Source of the DNA: Acetatifactor sp. | Lineage (GTDB): Bacteria; Bacillota; Clostridia; Lachnospirales; Lachnospiraceae | Direction of reading: 5' to 3' | DNA length: 64,000 bases | Assembly: GCA_016290775.1 (NCBI GenBank) | Contig: JAEEVF010000001.1 | Location: 434,001 to 498,000 of the forward strand | In this document: in pieces, positions 41,724 to 50,012 of the stretch | How the letters are laid out: every line of letters begins with the position of its first letter | Position numbering within the stretch: the stretch's first letter is position 1 | Notes under the pieces: model-generated | The model's database searches: none | The model's input: the letters and a program-made list of their open reading frames with translations, nothing else | Told to the model about the DNA's origin: nothing | Translations under genes and position numbers: made by a program

Positions 41724-42662
41724 ATGGAGCAGACAGCTTTTAATTTTAGAGAGATCCAGGCGAGGGAAGAGCGTCTTGCACCCGGACATAGAATGTGTGC
41801 GGGCTGCGGCGGTACGATCGCTGTACGTAATGTGCTCAAGGCACTTCATCCCGGAGACAAGGCCGTGATCGGTAATGCGACCGGATGCCTTGAAGTTTCT
41901 TCGTATATGTATCCCTATACGGCATATGAGGACAGCTATATCCACAACGCATTTGAGAATGCGGGTGCAACGCTTTCCGGCGTGGAGACCGCATATCATG
42001 CGCTGAAAAAGAGAGGAAAGCTTGGTTCGGAGTATAAGTTCATCACCTTTGGCGGTGACGGCGGTACCTATGACATTGGCCTTCAGTCCCTGTCCGGCGC
42101 GATGGAGCGCGGTCATGACATGGTTTACGTATGCTATGACAATGGCGCTTACATGAACACGGGCGTGCAGAGATCTTCCGCAACGCCCATGTTTGCGGAC
42201 ACGACCACGACGCCCACCGGAAAGAATTCCAATGGTAAGCCTCAGTCCAGAAAGGACCTCGCGACCATTATCGCAGCGCATAACATTCCTTATGTTGCTC
42301 AGACGACCTTCATTGGGAACCTTAAGGATCTGTACGTAAAGGCGGAGAGAGCAATCTACACCCCTGGCGCGGCATTCCTGAACATCATGGCACCCTGCCC
42401 TCGAGGCTGGAAATACGATGCGCCTGACATCATCGAGATCTGCAAGCTGGGCGTTGAGACCTGTTACTGGCCTTTGTTTGAAGTGGTGGAAGGCGAGTGG
42501 CGCCTGAATTATCAGCCCAAGCACAAGCTTCCTTTGGAGGACTTCCTTCGCAAGCAGGGAAGATTTAAGCATCTCTTCACACCTGGAAACGAGTACCTGA
42601 TCGAGGCCTTCCAGAAAGAAGTAGACAAGAGATGGGAAGAATTGCTCAAGAAGTGCAATTAA
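41724..42662 (+). CDS. porB: 2-oxoacid:ferredoxin oxidoreductase, beta subunit
   Basis: 312 residues. ThDP-binding GDGGTYDIGLQSLSGAMERG and YDNGAYMNTGVQRSSATPM; cluster Cys in HRMCAGCGG and in the region TGCLEV. With gamma, delta and alpha this completes the enzyme in the order G-D-A-B, the archaeal and Thermotoga POR order. Confidence 0.93.
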   Translation: MEQTAFNFREIQAREERLAPGHRMCAGCGGTIAVRNVLKALHPGDKAVIGNATGCLEVSSYMYPYTAYEDSYIHNAFENAGATLSGVETAYHALKKRGKLGSEYKFITFGGDGGTYDIGLQSLSGAMERGHDMVYVCYDNGAYMNTGVQRSSATPMFADTTTTPTGKNSNGKPQSRKDLATIIAAHNIPYVAQTTFIGNLKDLYVKAERAIYTPGAAFLNIMAPCPRGWKYDAPDIIEICKLGVETCYWPLFEVVEGEWRLNYQPKHKLPLEDFLRKQGRFKHLFTPGNEYLIEAFQKEVDKRWEELLKKCN

Positions 42663-42708
42663 TTGCCTCTGTTTTCTGATAAAAGGCAAGGAAAAGCAGA
42701 TTTATCAG

Positions 42709-42737
42709 TTGATTTTTCTGCGAGCAAGGTATATAAT
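42709..42737 (+). promoter_or_regulatory. promoter of 6S RNA
   Basis: TTGATT (42709-42714), 17 nt, TATAAT (42732-42737), directly before the RNA. Confidence 0.75.
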
Positions 42738-42742
42738 AAAGC

Positions 42743-42947
42743 TAACCTGGAATGTTCGATAAAGCTTGTTAGTTTTGAACCTACATTTACTTTCATGGGA
42801 TTCTTATATTGCCAAGTAGCTGTCAAGCCCTCACTCCCAGGCATGCCTGGAACAGAGGATTGGAAGGGAAGGCAAAAGCTTGGTTGCGGTCACCCACCTG
42901 GCGCGAGCTAGGAGTCAAAAAACAAGACGCGGCATTTCGGGGGTTAA
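42743..42947 (+). ncRNA. ssrS: 6S RNA (clostridial type)
   Basis: The segment after the promoter is non-coding and forms a long rod: AACCTGGAATG at the 5' end faces CATTTCGGGGGTT at the 3' end, and a middle helix CCAGGCATGCCTGG (about 42838-42851) caps it. Sequence blocks such as TTAGTTTTGAACCTACATTT and GGGATTCTTATATTGCCAAG match what I remember of Clostridia 6S RNAs. 6S RNA binds housekeeping RNA polymerase and is copied to pRNA in stationary phase. The exact ends are estimated. It fills most of the 453-nt gap between porB and the second sortase. Confidence 0.75.
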
Positions 42948-42959
42948 AATGCAGTAAGG

Positions 42960-42995
42960 AAAAGCAACCAGACGCTTTCGTTTGGTTGCTTTTTT
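42960..42995 (+). terminator. terminator after 6S RNA
   Basis: AAAAGCAACCAGACG and CGTTTGGTTGCTTTT form a 15-bp stem (one G-T) around CTTT, followed by TT. Confidence 0.9.
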
Positions 42996-43005
42996 GTTAT
43001 TTTTC

Positions 43006-43034
43006 TTGACATTTAAGAAGTGATTCGCTAAAAT
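43006..43034 (+). promoter_or_regulatory. promoter of sortase-LCP genes
   Basis: TTGACA (43006-43011), 17 nt, TAAAAT (43029-43034). Confidence 0.8.
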
Positions 43035-43115
43035 AGGCTTTGTATATTATTTATAAAGAACGACAAGATTTTTTGTCCAAAATGATGAATCGATAAGGAC
43101 GAAGCAAAGAAAGTA

Positions 43116-44039
43116 ATGAGCAACCAAGATCAAAACAAAGACCAGAATCAAAAGAAGTTTAACGTGTGGGCGCTTTTTGCCGTATTGTTTTTTGTGGCAG
43201 CGCTCGTGTTCTTGGGATTTTTCATCAAAACGATGATCGACCAGAAGAATCGTGCCGACCAGATGAGTGGACTTGTGAGCACTGGGAGCGGCGCCGTGTC
43301 GGCTGAGCCGATCTCAACGCCTGAGGTGACTGCAAAGCCTGAAGAGACGACTGATCCTTCGGCAGAAGCAACGCCGGAACCCACGCCGGAGCCGGAAGAC
43401 CCTTGGGATAAGAGCGTTCGCCTGATCACTGAGGCAGGCATTCCGATCCCTGATCTGGAGGTGGACCTGCAGAACCTGCGCGAAACCGTAAACAAGGATA
43501 TCTACGCATGGATCTACGTGCCCGGCACCAAGGTGAATTACCCCGTTTTGCAGCATGAAACGGATGATACGTATTATCTAAATTATAATTTGGACGGTTC
43601 GAAGGGATATCCTGGATGCATCTTTACTGAGAAGAAATATAATTCCAAGGATTTCACGGATGCGAACACGGTTCTTTATGGACATAACATGAAGAACGGC
43701 ACCATGTTCGGAAGCATCCACAGATATGAGGATGAGGATTTCTTTAACGAGAACCGCTACATCTACGTTTACACGGATGAACGCCTTCTGTGTTATAAGA
43801 TCTTTGCCGCATATGAGCACAGCAATCAGCATCTTCTGTTCAACAATGATTTTGAGGATGCCTACAGCTTTTGTTATTATTTCAAAAAAGTGCAGGAAGG
43901 GCGCAACATGCACCGCATTTTCGCGGATGACGTGGAGCTGACCGGTGAGGGACAGCATATCATTACGCTTTCCACCTGCATTAACAACAAGCCAGAGAAT
44001 CGTTATCTGGTACAGGGAGTTCTTGTGAATGAAGAATAA
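43116..44039 (+). CDS. class B sortase, copy 2
   Basis: 307 residues. N-terminal membrane anchor (about residues 17-42), Pro/Glu/Thr linker, then a sortase B domain: YAWIYVPGTKVNYPVLQHETDDTYY, catalytic His in YGHNM (about 189), Cys in LSTCI (about 289), Arg in ENRY. It is clearly homologous to copy 1 (the same motifs and the same PGT.V.YPVL.H..DD.YY..Y pattern). Its stop overlaps the LCP gene start, and a candidate surface substrate is encoded two genes on. Confidence 0.9.
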   Translation: MSNQDQNKDQNQKKFNVWALFAVLFFVAALVFLGFFIKTMIDQKNRADQMSGLVSTGSGAVSAEPISTPEVTAKPEETTDPSAEATPEPTPEPEDPWDKSVRLITEAGIPIPDLEVDLQNLRETVNKDIYAWIYVPGTKVNYPVLQHETDDTYYLNYNLDGSKGYPGCIFTEKKYNSKDFTDANTVLYGHNMKNGTMFGSIHRYEDEDFFNENRYIYVYTDERLLCYKIFAAYEHSNQHLLFNNDFEDAYSFCYYFKKVQEGRNMHRIFADDVELTGEGQHIITLSTCINNKPENRYLVQGVLVNEE

Positions 44040-45159
44040 GAAACCATTCAAAATCCACCGCAGCATCCTAAAGGTCCTGCTTGGCCTGGTGATCGTCATG
44101 GTCATTGGTGCAGTTGTTTTCCTGTGTTTGCAGATTTCCGGTAAGAACAGGCTGTACAACAAGAGCGCCAACAAGAAGCCGGATCTGGCCAGCGCCAACA
44201 TCTCGTGGGCAGAAGAGAGCGTGGAGGGATCGACCCAGGAGGGCGGACAGCCCACGCAGCCCATTTTGATCGTGGAGGAAGACAGTGAGAACTGGGAAGA
44301 GGGCGACCTTCGTTATAAAGGCGTTCATTATCGTTACAATGCGGAAATGCTGACGTTTTTGTTCCTTGGCATCGACAAGGACGGCACCGTGAAAGAGGCA
44401 AAGAACGGCATTGACGGCGGTCAGTCGGATGCCATTTTCCTTTTGGCACTCAATCCAAAGACCAAGGAAGCTTCTTTGGTGGCCATCAATCGCGATACCA
44501 TGACGGACATTGACATATATGATAAAAAGGGCAGTTTCCTTTTAACGACAAAGGCTCAGCTGACGTTGCAGCATGGTTACGGGGACGGAAAAGAGCAAAG
44601 TTGTGAAAGAACTCTTGCATCTGTCTCTAAGTTGATGTATAATTTACCTATCCATGGGTACTGTGCCATAAACTATGGTGCCATCCCAAAGATCAATGAT
44701 GCCGTGGGAGGTGTGACTTTGACGGCGTTAGAGGATGTCAAGGATAATGGCAAGCTGGTTTTCCAGGAAGGAAAGCAAGTACACCTAAAAGGCAAGAATG
44801 CGGTGACTTATCTTCGGACCCGTGACACCACGAAAGAAGGGAGCGCCAGCAAGAGGCTGGAGCGCCAGAAACAGTATCTGCTTGCATATGCGGATACGGC
44901 AAAACAGGCCATCAAGAAAGACGTAACCTTGATGGTGACGCTGTACAACACCATAAAAAAATACATGGTGACAGACATTACGGTGGATGAGGTCAGCTAC
45001 TTCTCCACGCAGGTTGCAGATTACAAATTTGATGACAAGCACATTTACTCCGTTCCCGGCGAGATCAAGATGGGAGAGAAGTTTGAGGAGTTTTACGTAG
45101 ACGATCAAGGTCTTTATGAGTTGATCTTAAAGGTGTTCTACGACGTCATCGAGGACTAA
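44029..45159 (+). CDS. LytR-CpsA-Psr (LCP) family glycopolymer transferase
   Basis: 376 residues. One N-terminal membrane segment (about 16-36), a linker, and an extracellular LCP domain with FLFLGIDKDG, GGQSDAIFLLALNP, INRDTM and YLRTRDTTKEGSASKRLERQKQYL, whose Arg/Asp residues bind the polyprenyl pyrophosphate. LCP enzymes attach teichoic acid or capsule polymers to peptidoglycan. Start overlaps the sortase gene by 11 nt, so wall attachment of proteins and of glycans is encoded together. Confidence 0.9.
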   Translation: MKNKKPFKIHRSILKVLLGLVIVMVIGAVVFLCLQISGKNRLYNKSANKKPDLASANISWAEESVEGSTQEGGQPTQPILIVEEDSENWEEGDLRYKGVHYRYNAEMLTFLFLGIDKDGTVKEAKNGIDGGQSDAIFLLALNPKTKEASLVAINRDTMTDIDIYDKKGSFLLTTKAQLTLQHGYGDGKEQSCERTLASVSKLMYNLPIHGYCAINYGAIPKINDAVGGVTLTALEDVKDNGKLVFQEGKQVHLKGKNAVTYLRTRDTTKEGSASKRLERQKQYLLAYADTAKQAIKKDVTLMVTLYNTIKKYMVTDITVDEVSYFSTQVADYKFDDKHIYSVPGEIKMGEKFEEFYVDDQGLYELILKVFYDVIED

Positions 45160-45223
45160 ATTGGTATTAGGCCGCGAGGCTTGATATAACCACATGATTC
45201 TGAAAGAAAGGAGGACCAATCCA

Positions 45224-45823
45224 ATGAGAAAGTTAATGAGAACTATCGCACTTACCGTTGCTTGCGTACTTGTTTTTGGTATGGTAGCTATGGCTGCAAA
45301 CAGCACTAGCACCTCTACCTCAAGTGCAGCTAACGACCAGGTTGCTCAGGAAGCTTATGCACTGAACTACAGCCTTACTGCTCCCGAGGGTACTGCAATT
45401 TACCCCCTGAACGAGGACTGGCTTCAGAGAGCTAAGGACTTCGCTGGTAAGAAGGCTGAAATCGGCAACGTTGTTACCATCTTTGACCTCAGATCTAACG
45501 CTAAGGACTTTGACTTCAGCGTTACCTGCGACAAGTTAGAGGCTGGTAAGACCTATGTTCTGCTTCACTTCATCGGCACTAACTGGGAGAAAGAGTACAC
45601 CGATCCCAATGCTTGGGAGATCATCCCTTGCACCGTTAACGGAAAGACTCTTTCCGCACACGTAAAGGGCACCTCTCCTTTTGCAATCGCTGAGGGTACC
45701 GCTACGGGCGCTGCTGTTGTAGCACCTAAGACCGGCGAAGTGATCGCCATTTCTGCAATCCTTGCTATGCTTATGATGGCAGGTGCAGTTGTTTGCGCAA
45801 AGAAGGCTCGCCTTCAGAAATAA
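45224..45823 (+). CDS. secreted surface protein with sortase-like sorting signal (APKTGE)
   Basis: 199 residues. Signal peptide (MRKLMRTIALTVACVLVFGMVAMAAN), a Ser/Thr patch, one globular domain (about 45-160) and a typical C-terminal sorting signal: APKTGE, hydrophobic VIAISAILAMLMMAGAVVCA and a basic tail KKARLQK. The signal is LPXTG-like with A for L, not the NPQTN of classical sortase B. AAAGGAGG precedes ATG 45224 by 10 nt. Strong codon bias suggests abundance. It is the best candidate substrate of the sortase at 43116. Confidence 0.8.
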   Translation: MRKLMRTIALTVACVLVFGMVAMAANSTSTSTSSAANDQVAQEAYALNYSLTAPEGTAIYPLNEDWLQRAKDFAGKKAEIGNVVTIFDLRSNAKDFDFSVTCDKLEAGKTYVLLHFIGTNWEKEYTDPNAWEIIPCTVNGKTLSAHVKGTSPFAIAEGTATGAAVVAPKTGEVIAISAILAMLMMAGAVVCAKKARLQK

Positions 45824-45921
45824 TAAAGAGTGTTCATTCATTCTTTGTGATTAATCATGCATGATTAGTTAATAATTTGTTCTAAAATATCGATCTATCT
45901 TTGAGACATGTGGTTTTCCGT

Positions 45922-45998
45922 GGAGTTACGATGGGGCAACCTATCGTAACCCCACAGATAAAAAATCCGAAGCATCGTTTGATGCTTTATTTTTTTGT
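45922..45998 (+). terminator. two hairpins ending the sortase operon
   Basis: A 13-bp stem GTGGAGTTACGAT/ATCGTAACCCCAC (45922-45957, one mismatch) is followed by AAGCATC/GATGCTT (45971-45988) and TATTTTTTT. The second is a normal intrinsic terminator. Confidence 0.8.
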
Positions 45999-46003
45999 TT
46001 CTC

Positions 46004-46032
46004 TTGACATTTTACGGAAAGTCCGTTAGAAT
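46004..46032 (+). promoter_or_regulatory. promoter of the T-box leader and pheST
   Basis: TTGACA (46004-46009), 17 nt, TAGAAT (46027-46032). Confidence 0.85.
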
Positions 46033-46042
46033 GACTAAATAA

Positions 46043-46335
46043 ATGAAAAAGGCGCAGATGGTGCAAACAGGCATAAGAGCCAAAGTAGGAGCTGTCTTCC
46101 TAAACAAGTCAGAGAGGGATTGCCACCGGCTGAAAGCATCCCAGGTAAAGACATTTCTTTCCGAATTTCCCACCGGAGCCGCTTGGATCAAAGCCTTATG
46201 GCGAGTAGTCGAAGCCGCATCGTGCACGTTAAGCACGCTACGAGTGTCTGATCTTGAAATCTGAAAGATCAGGAAACAGGGTGGTACCGCGATCATTTCG
46301 TCCCTTGCATGGCAAAACCGTGCAAGGGATTTTTT
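46043..46335 (+). ncRNA. T-box leader controlling pheST
   Basis: The untranslated leader has the conserved T-box AACAGGGTGGTACCGCG (46275-46291) and a terminator CCCTTGCA/TGCAAGGG followed by ATTTTTT (46302-46335). Stem I precedes it, and a TTC in the ACATTTCTTTCC stretch (about 46150-46161) is a plausible Phe specifier. Uncharged tRNA-Phe should pair with the specifier and the T-box bulge and stop termination. With the hairpins before it, this explains the 541-nt gap between the surface protein and pheS. Confidence 0.92.
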
Positions 46336-46364
46336 ATGTTTCAAATGATAAGGAGGAAAAACGC

Positions 46365-47393
46365 ATGAATGAGAAGTTTGGTGAGATCAAACAAGAGATC
46401 TTAGACGGCATTGACAACCTTGCCAGTTCCAAAGCAGTCTATGAATTCAAAAAGCAGTTTTTGGATTCCAAGGCAGGCAAGATCGGTCTTTTGATGAAGG
46501 AGATGAAAAACATCGCTCCTGAGGAAAGGGCGAGCTTTGGTAAAGGCGTCAATGAATTAAAGGAGTGGGCTGGACAGCGCTTTGCCGATCTGGAGGAGAT
46601 GGTTCGCGCGAAGGAGCTGGATCGTCGTTATGAGTCCGAGAAGGTCGACGTAACGGAGCCCGCTGTGGAGATGAAGGCAGGGAATCTGCATCCCATCACG
46701 CAGATGAGAAATGAGATCATTGACGTTTTCTCGGGCATGGGTTTTGAAGTATTCGAAAACAGAGAGATCGAGAATGATTATTATAACTTCACGGCACTGA
46801 ACACGCCTAAGGACCATCCGGCCAGAGACATGCAGGATACCTTCTATCTCTCGCCCGAATTCCTTTTGGCAACGCAGACCTCTGCCGCACAGATCCACAC
46901 GATGGAAGCAAAGAAGCCTCCCATCAAAATCCTGTGCCCCGGCAAGGTGTTCCGTTCCGATGATGACGCAACGCATTCGCCCATGTTCCATCAGATGGAA
47001 GGTCTTGTGGTCGATAAGAAGATCACGCTTTGTGACCTGAAGGGCATGTTGGACGTGTTTGTGCAGAAGATTTACGGCGAAGGCACTACGACAAGGCTTC
47101 GTCCTTCCTATTTCCCGTTCACTGAGCCTTCCGTTGAGGTGGACGTTTCCTGCTTCGAGTGTGGCGGCAAGGGCTGTAAGCTCTGCAAGGGCACGGGCTG
47201 GATCGAGATTTTGGGTGCCGGCATTGTAAACCGTAAGGTCCTTTCCAACTGTGGCATTGATCCGGATGAGTACAGCGGACTTGCGTTTGGCATTGGCCTT
47301 GAGCGCGCAACGATGTTGAAATATGGCATCAACAACATCAAGCTTCTCTTTGAGTCGGACCTGAAGGTGCTCGAACAGATCGACCACAACTAA
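46365..47393 (+). CDS. pheS: phenylalanyl-tRNA synthetase alpha chain
   Basis: 342 residues. N-terminal coiled coil (about 1-90), then the class II core: [33 protein letters not shown] (motif 2 region), TSAAQIHTM and [18 protein letters not shown] (motif 3). It charges tRNA-Phe with the beta chain as an alpha2-beta2 complex. ATG 46365 has AAGGAGG upstream. The insertion [17 protein letters not shown] holds four Cys and may bind zinc. Confidence 0.96.
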   Translation: MNEKFGEIKQEILDGIDNLASSKAVYEFKKQFLDSKAGKIGLLMKEMKNIAPEERASFGKGVNELKEWAGQRFADLEEMVRAKELDRRYESEKVDVTEPAVEMKAGNLHPITQMRNEIIDVFSGMGFEVFENREIENDYYNFTALNTPKDHPARDMQDTFYLSPEFLLATQTSAAQIHTMEAKKPPIKILCPGKVFRSDDDATHSPMFHQMEGLVVDKKITLCDLKGMLDVFVQKIYGEGTTTRLRPSYFPFTEPSVEVDVSCFECGGKGCKLCKGTGWIEILGAGIVNRKVLSNCGIDPDEYSGLAFGIGLERATMLKYGINNIKLLFESDLKVLEQIDHN

Positions 47394-47459
47394 GAGAAAC
47401 GCTGCAGTGCCAGTTGACTAATGAGAATCATAGAATGAGATCAGATCGGAGGAAACGAT

Positions 47460-49880
47460 ATGTTAGTACCATTGAGTTGGTTAAAGGATTACGTGGATAT
47501 CGACGTTACGCCAAAGGAGCTGGAAAAGAAGCTGTTCTCCTGCGGCTTTGAAGTAGAAGAGCTTTGGGAAGTGGGAAAGGACGTCAGCAATGTCGTTGTC
47601 GGCTACGTGGAAGAGTGTGAGGCCATTCCCGAGACCCATCTGCATGTCTGCAAGGTGAATGCGGGAGAGTATGGAACCTTCCAGGTGTGCTGCGGCGCGG
47701 ATAACGTGGAAGCAGGCGGAAAGTACCCGCTGGCACTTGTGGGCGCGAGCGTATATGCAACCGCAAAGGACCACAAGACGGTAGAAGGCGTCATGACGAT
47801 CAAGAAAGGCAAGCTTCGCGGATATGATTCCGAAGGCATGCTTTGCTCCGGAGTTGAGCTTGGCGTTTCGGAGGATCTTTATCCCGGTGCAGGCTACAAC
47901 GGCCTTTTGGTATTGCCTGCTGACGCGCAGATCGGCGCAGACGTAAAGCCTATCTTAGGCCTGGATGACTGGATCTTTGACGTGTCCATCACTGCAAATC
48001 GTCCGGATTGCCAGAGCATTCTCGGACTTGCGAGGGAAGTAGCCGCAGTCCTCAAAAAGCCCTTAAAAGAGCCCTCTTATGAATATCATGAGACGGAAGT
48101 GAAAAAGGATGGCTTCAACGTTACGGTAGAAGCTCCTGACCTTTGCCCCAGATACATTGGACATTACGTTTATGATGTCAAGATCGGTGATTCTCCTCTT
48201 TGGATGAAGAGAAGACTGGCACTGGTTGGGCAAAATGCCATCTCCAACATCGTTGACATCACGAACTACGTCATGCTTGAGATGGGTCAGCCCATGCATG
48301 CCTTTGATGAAAGCTATGTGGAAGGCGGTGTCATTGTCGTAAGACGCGCGAAGGACGGCGAAAAGATCACGACACTCGATGAGCAGGAATATGCTCTCAC
48401 GCAAAATAACCTTGTGATCTGTGATGGCGTAAAGCCCGTTGCGCTTGCAGGTGTCATGGGTGGCCTGAATTCCGAGATCAGGGATACGACGAATGCCGTG
48501 TTGTTCGAGGCGGCTAAATTCGCAAGAGATAACATCCGTAAAACCGCAAGAGCACTTGGAAAGCGCACGGATTCCAGTGCGAAATTCGAAAAGGGCGTGG
48601 ATGAATATACTACCGTATATGCCATGAAACGTGCATTACACTTGGTGGAAGAGCTTGGCTGTGGTAAGGTTTCCTCGACGCACGTGGACTGCAATACGGG
48701 CAATTCCATTGCACCCCGCGGTATGAAGGTGAGCCTTACGAAGGTGAATGACGTGCTTGGCATTGAAGTGCCCACAAGTGACGTGCTTGCGATCATGGAA
48801 AGTCTTGATTTCAAGCCGACCGTGGACGGAGACGAGCTTACCATTTGGGTTCCCGCATATCGCGAGGACATGGATTCTTACCCGGACGTTGCTGAGGAAG
48901 TGATCCGCATGTATGGCTATGACCACGTAAAGCCGACCTTCATGCCCGGAGCCAAGGTGACCACCGGCGGCATGAACGAGAAGCAACGCAGGGAGCTGAA
49001 GTTGAAGAAGGACCTTTGCGCGACGGGGGCATATGAATGCATTCATTATTCCTTCTTCTCGCCTTCAGACCTTGATCTTTTAAGACTACCGAAGGAAGCG
49101 CCAGAGCGCAGGACCATTCGGATCTTAAATCCGATCAATGAAGAGCTTTCCCTGATGCGCACGACGCTGGCAGCTTCCATGCTGAACGCCATCAGCCGTA
49201 ACCAAAAGAAGGGTAATCTGGCCGGAAGACTTTATGAGATCGGCAAGAAATTCATCGCAAAGCAGCTCCCCATTCAGGAGTATCCTGACGAGAGAGAGAC
49301 GCTCTGCATTGGTATCTTCGGCGAAAACGAGAGCTTCTTTACGCTGAAGGGCATGGCCGAGAAGGTGGCGGAGAGCCTGTATTATCAGTTCACCTATGAA
49401 CCTTCGAAGAAGCCCTATCTGCATCCCTATCAGACGGCAACGATCCTTTGCAATGGCACGGAGATCGGTTATCTTGGCAAGGTGGCATATCCAGTTGCCG
49501 AAAAGCTCGACCTTCGTACGGATGCATATCTTTTGGAGATCGACCTCAAGACGCTTGGTGAGATCCCTGCAGGCAAGGCAAGCTTTGAGCCGTTGCCTAA
49601 GTTCCCGGGAGAGAGCCGTGACCTTGCACTTGTGATGGACAAGGAGATCACCTGCGGACAGGTGGAGGAATGCATCAAGGGAGCCTGCAAGTATGTAAAG
49701 GGCGTAAAGCTCTTTGACAAGTACGAAGGCGCTCCGATCCCGCCCACGAAAAAGAGCATGGCATTCACCATTGACTTTGTTCCGGGGGAGGAACCCTTCG
49801 AGGCCGACAGCGTGGACCGCTTCGTAAAGAAGATCCTTGGCAATCTGAAATATCAACTCGACATTGACCTTAGAAGCTAA
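47460..49880 (+). CDS. pheT: phenylalanyl-tRNA synthetase beta chain
   Basis: 806 residues: tRNA-binding (EMAP-like) domain at about 40-150, B3/B4 editing domain, B5 domain, a class II-like core and a C-terminal FDX-ACB anticodon-binding domain (about 710-806, FPGESRDLALVMDKEI). Normal family length. Follows pheS in one transcript under the T-box. Confidence 0.96.
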   Translation: MLVPLSWLKDYVDIDVTPKELEKKLFSCGFEVEELWEVGKDVSNVVVGYVEECEAIPETHLHVCKVNAGEYGTFQVCCGADNVEAGGKYPLALVGASVYATAKDHKTVEGVMTIKKGKLRGYDSEGMLCSGVELGVSEDLYPGAGYNGLLVLPADAQIGADVKPILGLDDWIFDVSITANRPDCQSILGLAREVAAVLKKPLKEPSYEYHETEVKKDGFNVTVEAPDLCPRYIGHYVYDVKIGDSPLWMKRRLALVGQNAISNIVDITNYVMLEMGQPMHAFDESYVEGGVIVVRRAKDGEKITTLDEQEYALTQNNLVICDGVKPVALAGVMGGLNSEIRDTTNAVLFEAAKFARDNIRKTARALGKRTDSSAKFEKGVDEYTTVYAMKRALHLVEELGCGKVSSTHVDCNTGNSIAPRGMKVSLTKVNDVLGIEVPTSDVLAIMESLDFKPTVDGDELTIWVPAYREDMDSYPDVAEEVIRMYGYDHVKPTFMPGAKVTTGGMNEKQRRELKLKKDLCATGAYECIHYSFFSPSDLDLLRLPKEAPERRTIRILNPINEELSLMRTTLAASMLNAISRNQKKGNLAGRLYEIGKKFIAKQLPIQEYPDERETLCIGIFGENESFFTLKGMAEKVAESLYYQFTYEPSKKPYLHPYQTATILCNGTEIGYLGKVAYPVAEKLDLRTDAYLLEIDLKTLGEIPAGKASFEPLPKFPGESRDLALVMDKEITCGQVEECIKGACKYVKGVKLFDKYEGAPIPPTKKSMAFTIDFVPGEEPFEADSVDRFVKKILGNLKYQLDIDLRS

Positions 49881-49912
49881 CTTAAGAGCCATTTTCTTAA
49901 GGGAATCTTCAT

Positions 49913-49941
49913 TTGCTTATTCTGTTTAATTAGTGTATAAT
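49913..49941 (+). promoter_or_regulatory. promoter of the surface-polymer genes
   Basis: TTGCTT (49913-49918), 17 nt, TATAAT (49936-49941). Confidence 0.75.
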
Positions 49942-50012
49942 ATTCCGTGTGTGCAAAGAAGGAAGAGGAATCTGACGTTAGGCTCGTCTTGGCGTCATGA
50001 AGGATAAGGCAA

